A stretch of 47,646 nucleotides of DNA from Alteromonas confluentis (lineage in GTDB: Bacteria; Pseudomonadota; Gammaproteobacteria; Enterobacterales; Alteromonadaceae), in contig NZ_MDHN01000018.1 in NCBI RefSeq assembly GCF_001757105.1, positions 1 through 47,646 of the forward strand. The letters run 5' to 3'. Shown here piece after piece: positions 29,382-39,595 of this stretch (positions are counted from its first letter, which is position 1; each line of letters opens with the position of its first letter). Position numbers and translations under genes: made by a program. The notes beneath the pieces were generated by a model that worked only from the letters and a program-made list of their open reading frames with translations, was not told where the DNA came from and did no database searches.

Positions 29382-29543
29382 CAACCTTGCCACCCATTGT
29401 ACTCAAAATCAGAACACTGCATTCTTTTTTGTCCTACTTATTAATACACCGATGTTACCTCATAATAATTTCATCGAGCAACACACTGACAAATTAAACT
29501 AATTTTTCAAATTCGATTTTTTAAGAATACGAGGTAACTAACA

Positions 29544-30395
29544 ATGATTGGAATTACTGGCGCAACAGGTCAATTAGGCCAACTGACAATTAAAAATCTG
29601 CTGAACAAAATCCCTGCCGATACCATCGTCTCTCTGGTGCGGTCACCGGAGAAAGCAAAGCAACTGAACCCCGGCATTGAGGCCCGAGCGTTTAACTACG
29701 ATACCCCTGAAACCCTAGAGCATGGTTTGCATGGTATAACCACGCTGTTTCTGATTTCAGGCAGTGAAGTGGGTAGCCGTTTGCCACAGCACACCAATGT
29801 TATTAACGCGGCGAAGAAAGTGGGTGTTTCCCATATCGTGTACACTAGCCTGCTGCGAGCAGACACTTCCAAACTCGCGCTGGCAGAAGAACACAAGGCC
29901 ACCGAACAGCTCATTAAAGAATCTGGTATTCCTTACGTGATCCTGCGAAATGGCTGGTACTCTGAAAACTATCTACAGGGTGTTCAAGCTGTGATTGACT
30001 CTGGTGTTCTCGCGGGTGCTGCAGGCTATGGCCGCATCGACACGGCAACAAGAAATGATTACGCGGAAGCGGCCGCGGTGGTGCTGAATCACGTCAGCCA
30101 ACATGTGGGTAATGTGTACGAACTGGCAGGTGATGCGTCGTTTACATTACAGGGCTACGCTGATGCGATCAGCGCCGCCACCGGTAAAGGTATAGCTTAC
30201 CAACCCATGTCACCCGATGAATATCAACACTTCTTAACAGATGTGGCGGGACTTCCTGCCGGTCTGGCCGGGGTATTGGCGAATTCAGAACAGTACGCCA
30301 AAGAAGGAGATTTAAGTGGCTCTAGCAACACGCTGCACGAACTCATTGGCCGTGCAACGCCTTCTATCACCGACCTGATTAAACAGGCCATCTAA
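29544..30395 (+). CDS. qorB: NAD(P)H:quinone oxidoreductase 2 type, QorB-like
   Basis: This is an atypical short-chain dehydrogenase of the NmrA-like SDR group, 283 aa. The start MIGITGATGQLGQLTI holds the nucleotide-binding GxxGxxG, and the segments SGSEVGSRLPQHTNVINAAKKVGVS, YTSLLRADTS, LRNGWYSENYL and VYELAGDASF match E. coli QorB (YtfG) closely. QorB reduces quinones with NADPH. In E. coli it sits beside an HxlR-type regulator; here a LysR gene diverges from it. It ends 2 nt from the convergent DSD1-type gene. Confidence 0.9.
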   Translation: MIGITGATGQLGQLTIKNLLNKIPADTIVSLVRSPEKAKQLNPGIEARAFNYDTPETLEHGLHGITTLFLISGSEVGSRLPQHTNVINAAKKVGVSHIVYTSLLRADTSKLALAEEHKATEQLIKESGIPYVILRNGWYSENYLQGVQAVIDSGVLAGAAGYGRIDTATRNDYAEAAAVVLNHVSQHVGNVYELAGDASFTLQGYADAISAATGKGIAYQPMSPDEYQHFLTDVAGLPAGLAGVLANSEQYAKEGDLSGSSNTLHELIGRATPSITDLIKQAI

Positions 30396-30397
30396 GC

Positions 30398-31519
30398 TTA
30401 CCAACCGTCGGCGCTGTCCCAGACTTCGCTGACGGTTTGATTATCGCGGGTAACGAAGTACTTGCGATATTGCCCTGCTGTAGCGCAGGCATGGTTCGGT
30501 AAGATTCGAAGCTGACTGCCAAATTCAAACAGACCGTCTGGAATTGGCAGTTTATCTTTATGCTCGATAATACCATGTTCCTGATTCGTCATACTCACAT
30601 ACCAGCCATCAAGCACCTTGCCGCTCGCATCTGTCACCAACCCGTAACCGTGATTGTTGCTTCCCTTATCTCGGGAAAGTCCCATCCAGCCTGCATCAAC
30701 CAATACCCAGTTTTTCTTCGGCTGATGGCCAATTACAGTAGTCAGCACTGATAACGCAATATCCTCCACTGCACAAACGTTGAGATCTGCCATAACCAGG
30801 TCAAAGGTGGCATAAACGCCCGCGCGAATTTCAGTAATGCCCGTTTGCTTGTAGTCAGACAATGCCGTTGGCGTAGAACCCACGGAAACCACGCGACAAG
30901 GCAAGCCTGCATCGGCTAACCGCTCAGCTGCTATTGCGGTACGTTCACATTCCTGCTTGGCCATGGCAGTTTGCGCAGCTTGCGTGTTGCAGCCGTAAGA
31001 CGCGCCTGCATGTGCCATCACGCCAGAGAACGCAAGTTGTTCAGCATCATTGATTTGTTTTGCCATAGAAAGCAGCGTTTCACTTTCGGGGGCGATGCCA
31101 GCGCGGTGGTCATCGACATCAAGTTCTATGACTACACTGAGCGGCTTGCAGAACAGGCTGCTGGCACGCGTTAAGGCATCGACAGCTGACGGATTATCTA
31201 CGGCGACGGTTATCGCCACGCCGTCGGCAAGTAGTTTATTCACAGCCTCATATTTGTTAGGCGTCAGGCCCACGGCATAGAGAATGTCCTGATAGCCTGC
31301 ACCGGCAAAATAGCGGGCTTCCGCCAGTGTAGAAACCGTGATTGCAGACGGCAACGGCGCATAAATCGCAGCAGCTTGAGTACTTTTTAGTGTTTTAACA
31401 TGGGGGCGCAACGGCAAACCCACAGTGCGACATTTTGTCAGCATCCGTTCGCTGTTTCGCTCAAGACGGTTTATGTCGATAACACAAGCTGGGGTGATCA
31501 AAGCAGAAAGTAAGGTCAT
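30398..31519 (-). CDS. PLP-dependent enzyme, D-serine dehydratase / D-threonine aldolase type (DSD1)
   Basis: This is a fold type III (alanine racemase-like) enzyme of 373 aa. The PLP Lys is probably Lys42 in RPHVKTLKS. The D-serine dehydratase-like C-terminal beta domain has a zinc pair, NHAC (His343, Cys345), and a nearby NQEHG. D-serine dehydratase releases pyruvate and ammonia; D-threonine aldolase yields glycine and acetaldehyde. The sequence alone does not settle which. It is followed upstream on the same strand by the MAPEG gene after a 30-nt gap. Confidence 0.87.
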   Translation of the reverse strand: MTLLSALITPACVIDINRLERNSERMLTKCRTVGLPLRPHVKTLKSTQAAAIYAPLPSAITVSTLAEARYFAGAGYQDILYAVGLTPNKYEAVNKLLADGVAITVAVDNPSAVDALTRASSLFCKPLSVVIELDVDDHRAGIAPESETLLSMAKQINDAEQLAFSGVMAHAGASYGCNTQAAQTAMAKQECERTAIAAERLADAGLPCRVVSVGSTPTALSDYKQTGITEIRAGVYATFDLVMADLNVCAVEDIALSVLTTVIGHQPKKNWVLVDAGWMGLSRDKGSNNHGYGLVTDASGKVLDGWYVSMTNQEHGIIEHKDKLPIPDGLFEFGSQLRILPNHACATAGQYRKYFVTRDNQTVSEVWDSADGW

Positions 31520-31549
31520 ACGCCCCTTATTGGAATCAAATCCTGTTGA

Positions 31550-31945
31550 TTAAATAATGTAGTGAATCATAAATAAATTCGCGCAGGCGAGAAACAGCAT
31601 AGACAGAAACGTCAGGATCATCCCTGATAACCGCTGCCAACTCACGCCTTCACTTAAACGCAGGCCATACGCATGAAGAATGCGGCCGAACAATAACGCA
31701 CAACCGCCAGCATGGATCACCCAATGTTGTGGATGCAAGCTTTCCAGGCACGCTAGCAGGATGAGTGTTAGGGGCACATATTCATTGAAATTACCGTGCA
31801 CCCGGATAGCACGCGCCAGCTCGGCATTGCCACCGTCGCCTACACCAATTTGGGCGCTGCGGCGAACATTAATAACGGCGAATGACAGATAGATATAGCA
31901 CAGGGCCAGCAAACTGGCATAAAACGCGGTGATTGGAAAACTCAT
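31550..31945 (-). CDS. MAPEG family membrane protein, YecN-like
   Basis: This is a 131-aa inner-membrane protein with four hydrophobic helices. The family signature IRVHGNFNEYVPLTLILL lies between helices 1 and 2, followed by GRILHAYGL. MAPEG proteins in eukaryotes are glutathione-dependent enzymes of eicosanoid metabolism; bacterial YecN-like members have no proven role. It is upstream of the DSD1-type gene on the same strand and may share its transcript. Confidence 0.9.
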   Translation of the reverse strand: MSFPITAFYASLLALCYIYLSFAVINVRRSAQIGVGDGGNAELARAIRVHGNFNEYVPLTLILLACLESLHPQHWVIHAGGCALLFGRILHAYGLRLSEGVSWQRLSGMILTFLSMLFLACANLFMIHYII

Positions 31946-32036
31946 AGTCGTCAGTTATCTTTATTCTGGTTATTGTTATTCTGTCAATTTAACGGGTAAG
32001 AGGCAAAATGTTTTACCTATTCTGACAGACAGGCAC

Positions 32037-32064
32037 AAAAAAAGGCCGCAACCTGCGACCTTTT
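32037..32064 (-). terminator. Terminator of adk
   Basis: AAAAAGG-CGCA / TGCG-CCTTTT forms a stem with the A-run on the left, giving a T-run on the minus strand. It lies 14 nt after the adk stop codon. Confidence 0.75.
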
Positions 32065-32077
32065 CAATGTGTGTGAC

Positions 32078-32980
<903 letters not shown>

Positions 32981-33006
32981 AAAAACGGGTCATTAAGACC
33001 CGTTTT
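32981..33006 (-). terminator. Terminator of htpG
   Basis: AAAACGGGTC (32982-32991) and GACCCGTTTT (32997-33006) form a perfect 10-bp stem with T-runs on both strands, 28 nt after the htpG stop. Confidence 0.9.
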
Positions 33007-33033
33007 ACTATGTTTACATTTGAAACAATGGCC

Positions 33034-34956
33034 TTATTTCGCCATGTTCATCAGCAGGCTGTTCAGGTTACGAACAAAGCTGGCAGGATCTTTCAAACTG
33101 CCCTGCTCTGACAATGCCGCCTGGTCGAACAGTACGCCAACCCACTGGCTGAACAACGCTTCATCCTGCACGTCAGCCAGCTTTTTCACTAACTGGTGTT
33201 CAGGGTTCAGTTCGAAGTGATATTTCACCTCTGGTACAGTCTGGCCAGCAGCCTGCATCAGCTTCATCATTTGCGTCGTCATGCCATTCTCGTCAGCAGT
33301 AATTACCGCAGGAGATTCAGTCAGACGGTGGGTGAATTTCACGTCGATAACTTTTTCACCCAGTGCAGTCTTGGCACGCTCCAGTACACCTTCAACTTCT
33401 TTCTCGGCGTCTTCCTGGGCTTTTTTGGTTTCCTCGTCGTCGAGATCACCTAAGTCCAGATCACCTTTGGCAATCGACTGGAATTGCTTTTCGTTGTACT
33501 CAGTCAGGTGAGACATTAACCACTCGTCAATGCGCTCGCCCATAAGCAGCACTTCGATGCCTTTCTTGCGGAAGATTTCCAGGTGTGGACTGGTTTTCGC
33601 TGCCTGCAGGCTATCTGCAGTTACGAAATAAATCTTGTCCTGACCTTCTTTCATGCGGCTGATGTAATCTTCCAGCGACACAGATTGTGCATCAGACTCA
33701 TCATGGGTAGACGAGAAACGCAGCAGACCCGCAATCTTGTCTTTATTGCTGAAGTCTTCAGCCGGGCCTTCTTTCAGAACGTTACCGAACTCGCTCCAGA
33801 ATGACTGATACTTCTCACTGTCATTCTTGGCCATTTTTTCCAGCATCTGCAGTACACGCTTGGTGCAGCCCTGACGCAGTGTCTGGGTGACTTTGTTGTC
33901 TTGCAGAATTTCACGGGAAACGTTCAGCGGCAGATCGTTGGAGTCCAGCAGACCTTTCACAAAGCGCAGGTACGTAGGCATAAACTGCTCAGCGTCATCC
34001 ATAATGAATACGCGCTGCACATACAGTTTCAGGCCATGGCTCTGTTCACGGTTCCACATATCAAACGGCGCTTTGCCAGGGATGTAAAGCAGGCTGGTAT
34101 ACTCGCTCTTACCTTCCACTTTGTTGTGCGCCCACGACAGCGGATCAGCAAAGTCGTGTGAAATGTGTTTGTAGAATTCTTTGTATTCTTCGTCAGAAAT
34201 ATCTGACTTATCACGTGTCCACAGCGCGGTGGCCTTGTTCACGCTTTCCCATTCGCCAGGTACGGCCGGGATTTTCTCACCGTCTTCACCATCCTGCTCA
34301 GGGATTTCATCTCTCCACATCAGAACCGGAATGCTGATATGGTCAGAGTATTTGCCGATGATTGAACGCAGACGCCATGCATCAACAAACTCTTTTTCGT
34401 CTTCACGGATATGCAACGTGATTTCAGTACCGCGTGTGGGCTTGTTAATTTCAGCCACGGTAAACTCACCTTCACCGTCTGAAATCCACTCAACACCTTC
34501 CGATGCATCAGCGCCTGCTGCACGGCTGCGAACCGTTACTTTATCGGCAACGATAAATGCCGAGTAAAATCCCACACCGAACTGACCAATCAGCTGCGAA
34601 TCTTTAGCGGCATCGCCAGACAGCTTGCTGAAGAAATCCTTGGTACCGGACTTAGCAATCGTACCCAGGTTAGCGATAACTTCTTCGCGGTTCATACCGA
34701 TACCGTTATCGGCGATGGTGATGGTGCCCGCGTCGGCATCGACGCTCAGCTTAACGTTCAGTTCGCCGTCACCTTCGTACAGCGCTGCATTCTCCAACGC
34801 GCGGAAGCGTAACTTGTCGGCCGCATCGGCGGCGTTAGACACCAGCTCACGCAGGAAGATTTCTTTGTTGGAATACAAAGAGTGAATCATCAGTTGCAGA
34901 AGCTGTTTTACTTCAGTCTGAAAACCATGTTTTTCTTGTTGGGCTGCTTCAGCCAT
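33034..34956 (-). CDS. htpG: Hsp90 family chaperone HtpG
   Basis: HtpG is the bacterial Hsp90, an ATP-driven dimeric chaperone of the cytoplasm. I place the start at 34956 because TAGGAGA is about 8 nt upstream and [20 protein letters not shown] is the expected N-terminus; the ATG at 34986 would add ten unrelated residues. Length is 640 aa. The GHKL ATP site is clear: [27 protein letters not shown] and [11 protein letters not shown]. The middle domain and the C-terminal dimer domain are complete. A sigma32-like promoter is visible upstream. Confidence 0.98.
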   Translation of the reverse strand: MAEAAQQEKHGFQTEVKQLLQLMIHSLYSNKEIFLRELVSNAADAADKLRFRALENAALYEGDGELNVKLSVDADAGTITIADNGIGMNREEVIANLGTIAKSGTKDFFSKLSGDAAKDSQLIGQFGVGFYSAFIVADKVTVRSRAAGADASEGVEWISDGEGEFTVAEINKPTRGTEITLHIREDEKEFVDAWRLRSIIGKYSDHISIPVLMWRDEIPEQDGEDGEKIPAVPGEWESVNKATALWTRDKSDISDEEYKEFYKHISHDFADPLSWAHNKVEGKSEYTSLLYIPGKAPFDMWNREQSHGLKLYVQRVFIMDDAEQFMPTYLRFVKGLLDSNDLPLNVSREILQDNKVTQTLRQGCTKRVLQMLEKMAKNDSEKYQSFWSEFGNVLKEGPAEDFSNKDKIAGLLRFSSTHDESDAQSVSLEDYISRMKEGQDKIYFVTADSLQAAKTSPHLEIFRKKGIEVLLMGERIDEWLMSHLTEYNEKQFQSIAKGDLDLGDLDDEETKKAQEDAEKEVEGVLERAKTALGEKVIDVKFTHRLTESPAVITADENGMTTQMMKLMQAAGQTVPEVKYHFELNPEHQLVKKLADVQDEALFSQWVGVLFDQAALSEQGSLKDPASFVRNLNSLLMNMAK

Positions 34957-34999
34957 AAACCAGAATCTCCTAGCTGTTTGAAACAATTTTCAGAGTAGG

Positions 35000-35026
35000 A
35001 AGTAAGGTCGGCGGAAATTATTTCAA
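35000..35026 (-). promoter_or_regulatory. Sigma32-like promoter of htpG
   Basis: On the minus strand TTGAAA (35026-35021) is followed after 13 nt by CCTTACTT (35007-35000), resembling the heat-shock consensus. This fits the known sigma32 control of htpG. Confidence 0.45.
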
Positions 35027-35115
35027 CCTGAAAAGTAGGGTTTTTATCAGATTTGATGAATTTAGTGGGAAGAGGTTCTGCCAACCACGCCGCTGACAGA
35101 GCAAAAAATCAGCAA

Positions 35116-35715
35116 TTAAAGCTTACGACGACCGGAGAACGCGTGCGTGAGCGTGCTGCCATCGATGTATTCCAGTTCACCACCTACCGGCACACCGTGG
35201 GCAATACGGCTGGCAGTGATATCCAGTGAGTTACACATCTGCGCAATATAGTGGGCAGTGGCCTCACCTTCCACCGTGGGGTTAGTGGCAAGAATAACTT
35301 CCGACACGGGTTCCTGTTTCAGGCGGGTTTCCAGTTCAGTTAAGCCGATATCCGCAGGGCCGATACCATCAATGGGCGACAAATGCCCCATCAGCACGAA
35401 GTATGTACCGCCAAACGACAGCGTTTGCTCAATAGCCAGCACATCCTGCGGGCTTTCCACAATACACAGTACACCCGCTTCCTGACGTTTCGGCGAACGA
35501 CAAATCTCGCACACCTCATCTTCGGTAAACGTACGACACTGCTGACAATGCTGAATATGCTCCATGGCATTGTGCAGCACGGTACCCAGTTTCATTGCGC
35601 CATCACGGTTACGTTCCAGCAAGTGAAACGCCATGCGCTGGGCACTTTTATTGCCCACACCGGGCAGACAGGTGAGCGCACTGATGAGCTCACCAAGAAG
35701 CGGACTAAATTTCAT
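35116..35715 (-). CDS. recR: Recombination protein RecR
   Basis: RecR acts with RecF and RecO to load RecA onto gapped DNA. The 199-aa protein has the helix-hairpin-helix [20 protein letters not shown] (about 15-34), the four-Cys zinc motif [16 protein letters not shown] (about 57-72), and a TOPRIM domain ([13 protein letters not shown] to the region with [16 protein letters not shown]). It is 3 nt downstream of ybaB on the same strand, the usual dnaX-ybaB-recR order. Confidence 0.98.
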   Translation of the reverse strand: MKFSPLLGELISALTCLPGVGNKSAQRMAFHLLERNRDGAMKLGTVLHNAMEHIQHCQQCRTFTEDEVCEICRSPKRQEAGVLCIVESPQDVLAIEQTLSFGGTYFVLMGHLSPIDGIGPADIGLTELETRLKQEPVSEVILATNPTVEGEATAHYIAQMCNSLDITASRIAHGVPVGGELEYIDGSTLTHAFSGRRKL

Positions 35716-35718
35716 TGG

Positions 35719-36045
35719 TTAAAACGGCATTTTAAAACCTGGAGGCAGTGGCATGCCACCAGTCACATCGCCCATTTTTTCTTTGCTGGTTTCTTGTACG
35801 CGACGAACCGCGTCGTTACATGCAGCAGCAACCAGATCTTCAATCATGTCTTTGTCGTCGTCCATTAACGACTCATCAATATCAACACGGCGCACGTTGT
35901 GGTTACAGGTCATGGTTACTTTTACCAGACCGGCACCGGCTTCGCCGGTCACTTCGATTTTTGCCAGATCTTCCTGGGCTTTCTGCATGCGCTCCTGCAT
36001 CTGTTGCGCCTGCTTCATAATATTTCCCATTCCACCTTTAAACAT
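35719..36045 (-). CDS. ybaB: Nucleoid-associated protein YbaB/EbfC
   Basis: YbaB is a small dimeric DNA-binding protein of 108 aa. The N-terminal helix [21 protein letters not shown] and the central [19 protein letters not shown] are typical. The C-terminus is the family Gly/Met/Pro tail [11 protein letters not shown]. It lies between dnaX and recR, 36 nt after dnaX, within the conserved recombination and replication string. Confidence 0.97.
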   Translation of the reverse strand: MFKGGMGNIMKQAQQMQERMQKAQEDLAKIEVTGEAGAGLVKVTMTCNHNVRRVDIDESLMDDDKDMIEDLVAAACNDAVRRVQETSKEKMGDVTGGMPLPPGFKMPF

Positions 36046-36081
36046 GGTCGATTCTCTCTTTCTAAATTGATTGGAATTGCA

Positions 36082-38799
36082 TTAGCGGGGCTGAACGGTA
36101 TCTTCGAGTACCGAGGCAGCGAAAACATCCCGCAATGTCGTAAATTTTTCGTCGTTACTCACTACTTCATGGGCATAAGCCTGACGCATGGTATCTATGC
36201 GTGCCTGCAGCGATAACGGTGTTTGTTGTGGATGCCCGTAAACAATTTCTACGTTCACTGGCTGTCCTAATGCACTGGACAGCGCATCAGTGAGCTGGGC
36301 AATCGCATTATCGTTTATTAGATGGCTCTGACTCTGGTCTAATTCAAGCGTTACTTGCTCACCATTTTGCGAAAATGCTGAATTAAGTACGATTTGTTTC
36401 GTCAGACCAACCAGACCTAGACTGGCAACCCGCTCGCTCCAGCTATCGATTTGTCTGCCAAGCAGCAATTTCGTGCCGTCAGGCAGATATGCTGGAAGCG
36501 CGTCTTTATCTACGCTTTGTACAACAGATTTGGCCGGTTCAGACGTTTGTTCTGGTACCGAGGGTTGTTGTTCATCGCTATCTGATTCCGATTGCTCAGA
36601 TTCAGCAGGCAACGCATTTTCAATGCTACTGTCCACTTGGGCCACAGGCATCGATGCCGCATTATCAGCAGGCTCTAAAACGTCCGCAGGCGTTTCGGTA
36701 TGATCCTGCTCGTCCATCGATGACAGCTGTGCAGGTATCTCATCGGTAGCCCATGGAGGCGGCTCTTCAGCAACAGGAGGTTGGATTTCCGATTGCAGTA
36801 CAGGTTGTTGATTTAACTCATGGGATGAAGGCTGACCGCCTTCGGATTGTTCAGGCACGTTAGCGTCAGATGACGTAACTGACTGTTGCCCCCCACGCTG
36901 ACTTAATCTGCGAACCCGTTCGGATGTATCGGCTTTATCCGCTTGCTGCTTTTTTGCCGGTGACTCATCAGCCTCTTTACGTCCGTTTTTGAGTTTCTGA
37001 CGTAAAGCGAGCATTTCTTCAATTGACGTGAGTGAAGCCGTGTTATCTACCGGAGCAGACACCTGAGCAGCTCCGTGCTGATTATCGGGTAACGGATAAT
37101 CATCGATGTATACCTCATCATCGTAATCCTGCGCAGGCATATCATCATAATGGGACGTTGGAATATTATCCCATTGTGGCGGCGCATTATCTGCGTGCTC
37201 AAAAGATTGATCAACCGATTGTGCAGGTGCTGGCGCAGGTTGAGTTTCGGCCTGAATCACTTCTTGCGGTTGCGATGGATGAGGCTGTTGTTGCGGTTCG
37301 CTTTCATTCTCAGGCACCATTTGTGGCTGAGGTTTGGGCGCCACAGGTTCAGCAGATTGACGAAGCTTGTGAGCCATCTGCTCAATATCTTGTTGCTCTG
37401 CCTCTAATGGTGCAACCGACGATTCATCGTCGGCAACGTCCTCAGATGTAGTTGCTTCTGGCTCCTTCGTACTTTCCGCAGCATTAACACTGGGAGTTTC
37501 TGACTGCAGGCTATCTTCAGGAGCTGAAGACGAAGTCACAATTGAGGCCTCGGGCTCCGACTTTGACTCAAGCTCGGGCTCAGGCTCCGAGGGGTTCTGC
37601 GTCACAGTTGAGGCTTGGGTAACAGGCGATGCAGGAGCAACTTGTGTTGAATTAACAGGTGTTAACTGTGCCCCATCACCTTCGACAATTAATTCAAGGT
37701 TACCGTCATTTGGCGGAACGGGTGCAAAAGACATCATGCGCAGCAGTGTCATTTCCAGTGCTGAACGACCGTCTACCGCGTACGGTAAATCTTTTTTACC
37801 CTGAAGGGCTATCTGATAGAACAGTTGTACCTGTTCTGCTGGCATGGCCTTCGCCAGTTGATAAATGGCTTTAGCGGAGGTGGTTTCCAGCTTACAGGCA
37901 TCAGGCACCCACTGCGTAAGCGCAATTTGATGTAGCAAGCTAGATAGCTCTGCCAACACCTGACCAAAATCCGGTGCCTGCTCAGCCATTTGTGCCACAA
38001 TATCCAATAATTCAGCTGCGTCTTTCTTCACCAGGGCAAAAAGTAACTTAAGCACCTGATGGCGGTCCATCAGACCTAGCATGTCGGTGACGACCGACGC
38101 TGACACTTGATTGTCGCCCTGGGCAATGGCTTGATCTGTCAAACTCAACGCATCACGCATACTGCCTTGTGCAGCACGGGCCAGCAGCGCTAGCGCAGCG
38201 GGCTCAAAACCGATCTGCTCTTGCTGCAAAATATGATCAAGCTGTCCGGATATTTGCTCGCGAGATAACGCCTTCAAATTGAATTGCAGACAACGGGATA
38301 AGATAGTAATGGGCAGCTTTTGCGGATCGGTAGTCGCCAGCAGAAACTTAACGTGGGGAGGTGGCTCTTCCAGTGTTTTCAATAACGCGTTAAAGCTGTG
38401 CTTAGAGAGCATGTGCACTTCGTCAATCAGGTACACTTTATAGCGCCCCCGAGTTGGCTTGTACTGCACGTTATCGAGTAGTTCCCGGGTGTCTTCTACC
38501 TTGGTACGGGACGCCGCATCGATTTCGAGTAAATCGACATAGTTGCCTTGCTCGATTTCGCGACACGTATCACAAACGCCGCAAGGATTCGCGCCCTGCC
38601 CGGTCTCGCAGTTCAGACTTTTTGAAAAAATTCGTGCGATAGTTGTTTTACCGACACCCCGGGTGCCGGTGAACAAATAAGCATGGTGAAGGCGGTCGTT
38701 ATCTAATGCGTTGGCGATGGCAGTAACAACGTGTTCCTGACCAACAAGCTCACTGAACTTCCCTGGTCTCCACTTCCTTGCCAGAACCTGATAACTCAT
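36082..38799 (-). CDS. dnaX: DNA polymerase III subunits tau/gamma
   Basis: DnaX is the clamp-loader ATPase; tau also joins the core polymerases and DnaB. AAA+ features are Walker A GTRGVGKTT (45-53), zinc cysteines at 64, 73, 76 and 79, and DEVHMLS near 127. Domain III ends about 365. Residues about 370-790 form an unusually long acidic, Pro/Gln/Glu-rich linker, making tau 905 aa against 643 in E. coli. The tau-specific C-terminal domain (about 790-905) is intact. A slippery A-AAA-AAG in frame at 36955-36949 would give gamma by -1 frameshift. It starts 15 nt after apt. Confidence 0.97.
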   Translation of the reverse strand: MSYQVLARKWRPGKFSELVGQEHVVTAIANALDNDRLHHAYLFTGTRGVGKTTIARIFSKSLNCETGQGANPCGVCDTCREIEQGNYVDLLEIDAASRTKVEDTRELLDNVQYKPTRGRYKVYLIDEVHMLSKHSFNALLKTLEEPPPHVKFLLATTDPQKLPITILSRCLQFNLKALSREQISGQLDHILQQEQIGFEPAALALLARAAQGSMRDALSLTDQAIAQGDNQVSASVVTDMLGLMDRHQVLKLLFALVKKDAAELLDIVAQMAEQAPDFGQVLAELSSLLHQIALTQWVPDACKLETTSAKAIYQLAKAMPAEQVQLFYQIALQGKKDLPYAVDGRSALEMTLLRMMSFAPVPPNDGNLELIVEGDGAQLTPVNSTQVAPASPVTQASTVTQNPSEPEPELESKSEPEASIVTSSSAPEDSLQSETPSVNAAESTKEPEATTSEDVADDESSVAPLEAEQQDIEQMAHKLRQSAEPVAPKPQPQMVPENESEPQQQPHPSQPQEVIQAETQPAPAPAQSVDQSFEHADNAPPQWDNIPTSHYDDMPAQDYDDEVYIDDYPLPDNQHGAAQVSAPVDNTASLTSIEEMLALRQKLKNGRKEADESPAKKQQADKADTSERVRRLSQRGGQQSVTSSDANVPEQSEGGQPSSHELNQQPVLQSEIQPPVAEEPPPWATDEIPAQLSSMDEQDHTETPADVLEPADNAASMPVAQVDSSIENALPAESEQSESDSDEQQPSVPEQTSEPAKSVVQSVDKDALPAYLPDGTKLLLGRQIDSWSERVASLGLVGLTKQIVLNSAFSQNGEQVTLELDQSQSHLINDNAIAQLTDALSSALGQPVNVEIVYGHPQQTPLSLQARIDTMRQAYAHEVVSNDEKFTTLRDVFAASVLEDTVQPR
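36949..36955 (-). promoter_or_regulatory. dnaX programmed -1 frameshift site
   Basis: On the minus strand AAAAAAG is read in the tau frame as GCA AAA AAG (codons 615-617), the same phase as the E. coli dnaX slip site. After a -1 slip the frame reads GCA GCA AGC GGA TAA (stop at 36937-36935), predicting a gamma of 621 residues. A GAGG lies 16 nt upstream, further than in E. coli, and only weak hairpins follow. Confidence 0.7.
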
Positions 38800-38814
38800 A
38801 AAACCAAGTTTTCC

Positions 38815-39351
38815 TTATTCACCTTCAAAATCACAAATTGAGTAGCATTCGATACCCAGCGCAGTCAGCTTGTCATAGCCGCCAAGATCTGGCAGACCAA
38901 TCACGAACCCGGCGTGCTCAACCACACCGCCCAAGCGTCGAATAAGATTTGCGGATGCACCAATCGTTCCGCCGGTTGCCAGCAGATCATCGATTAGCAG
39001 CACACGGTCGCCTGGCTTTATTGCGTCTTTGTGGATTTCCAGCGTATCTTTGCCGTATTCCAGCTCGTAAGATTCGCTCACCACTTCACGAGGCAATTTA
39101 CCGGGTTTGCGCACAGGAACGAATCCCACACCCATTTCCAAGGCCAGCGGCGCACCAAACAAAAAGCCTCGGGCTTCAGTGCCAGCGACTTTGTCGAAGG
39201 TTATGCCCTGATATTGTTCAAGCAGCATAGCCACGCAAGCGGTGAACGCTTTATGGTCTTCCAGTACGCTGGTGACATCACGAAACATGATGCCGGGTTT
39301 GGGATAGTCGGGTACAGTTTTTATTACAGATTTTATATATTCAGCAGTCAC
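38815..39351 (-). CDS. apt: Adenine phosphoribosyltransferase
   Basis: Apt salvages adenine with PRPP to AMP. The 178-aa protein has the PRPP motif [16 protein letters not shown] (about 121-136), the N-terminal IRD-like [17 protein letters not shown], and the [28 protein letters not shown] segment. It leads the apt-dnaX-ybaB-recR string; the spacing to dnaX is 15 nt. Confidence 0.98.
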   Translation of the reverse strand: MTAEYIKSVIKTVPDYPKPGIMFRDVTSVLEDHKAFTACVAMLLEQYQGITFDKVAGTEARGFLFGAPLALEMGVGFVPVRKPGKLPREVVSESYELEYGKDTLEIHKDAIKPGDRVLLIDDLLATGGTIGASANLIRRLGGVVEHAGFVIGLPDLGGYDKLTALGIECYSICDFEGE

Positions 39352-39366
39352 TTCTTTGCCTTATGA

Positions 39367-39489
39367 TTACAGCCAGAAAGTGAACCAGCCAGCGATAATA
39401 TGTGCCAGAGGGAAAGCGACTAACGTGACAAGGATTGCCAGAAAGTACCACCAGTTAAACACTTCTTTAAACTCGCCGTTATCAGCCAT
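39367..39489 (-). CDS. 40-residue single-helix membrane protein
   Basis: This is a short open frame starting MADNGEFKEVFNWWYFLAIL and ending GWFTFWL. It has a short acidic N-terminus and one hydrophobic segment of about 25 residues flanked by Trp residues, which is typical of a small inner-membrane protein. CAGG lies about 8 nt before the ATG; another in-frame ATG is at 39495. It ends 15 nt before apt on the same strand and may be co-transcribed. No family is recognised, but the clean composition, start signal and stop support a real gene. Confidence 0.6.
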   Translation of the reverse strand: MADNGEFKEVFNWWYFLAILVTLVAFPLAHIIAGWFTFWL

Positions 39490-39595
39490 AATCATTACCT
39501 GAAAGTTTTAAGTCAAAATGGTCGTAAATGTTAATCGAAACACTGTTCGAATAACAGAGCTAATGTCCATTATAGCCAAGATTGTTAATCCGACC

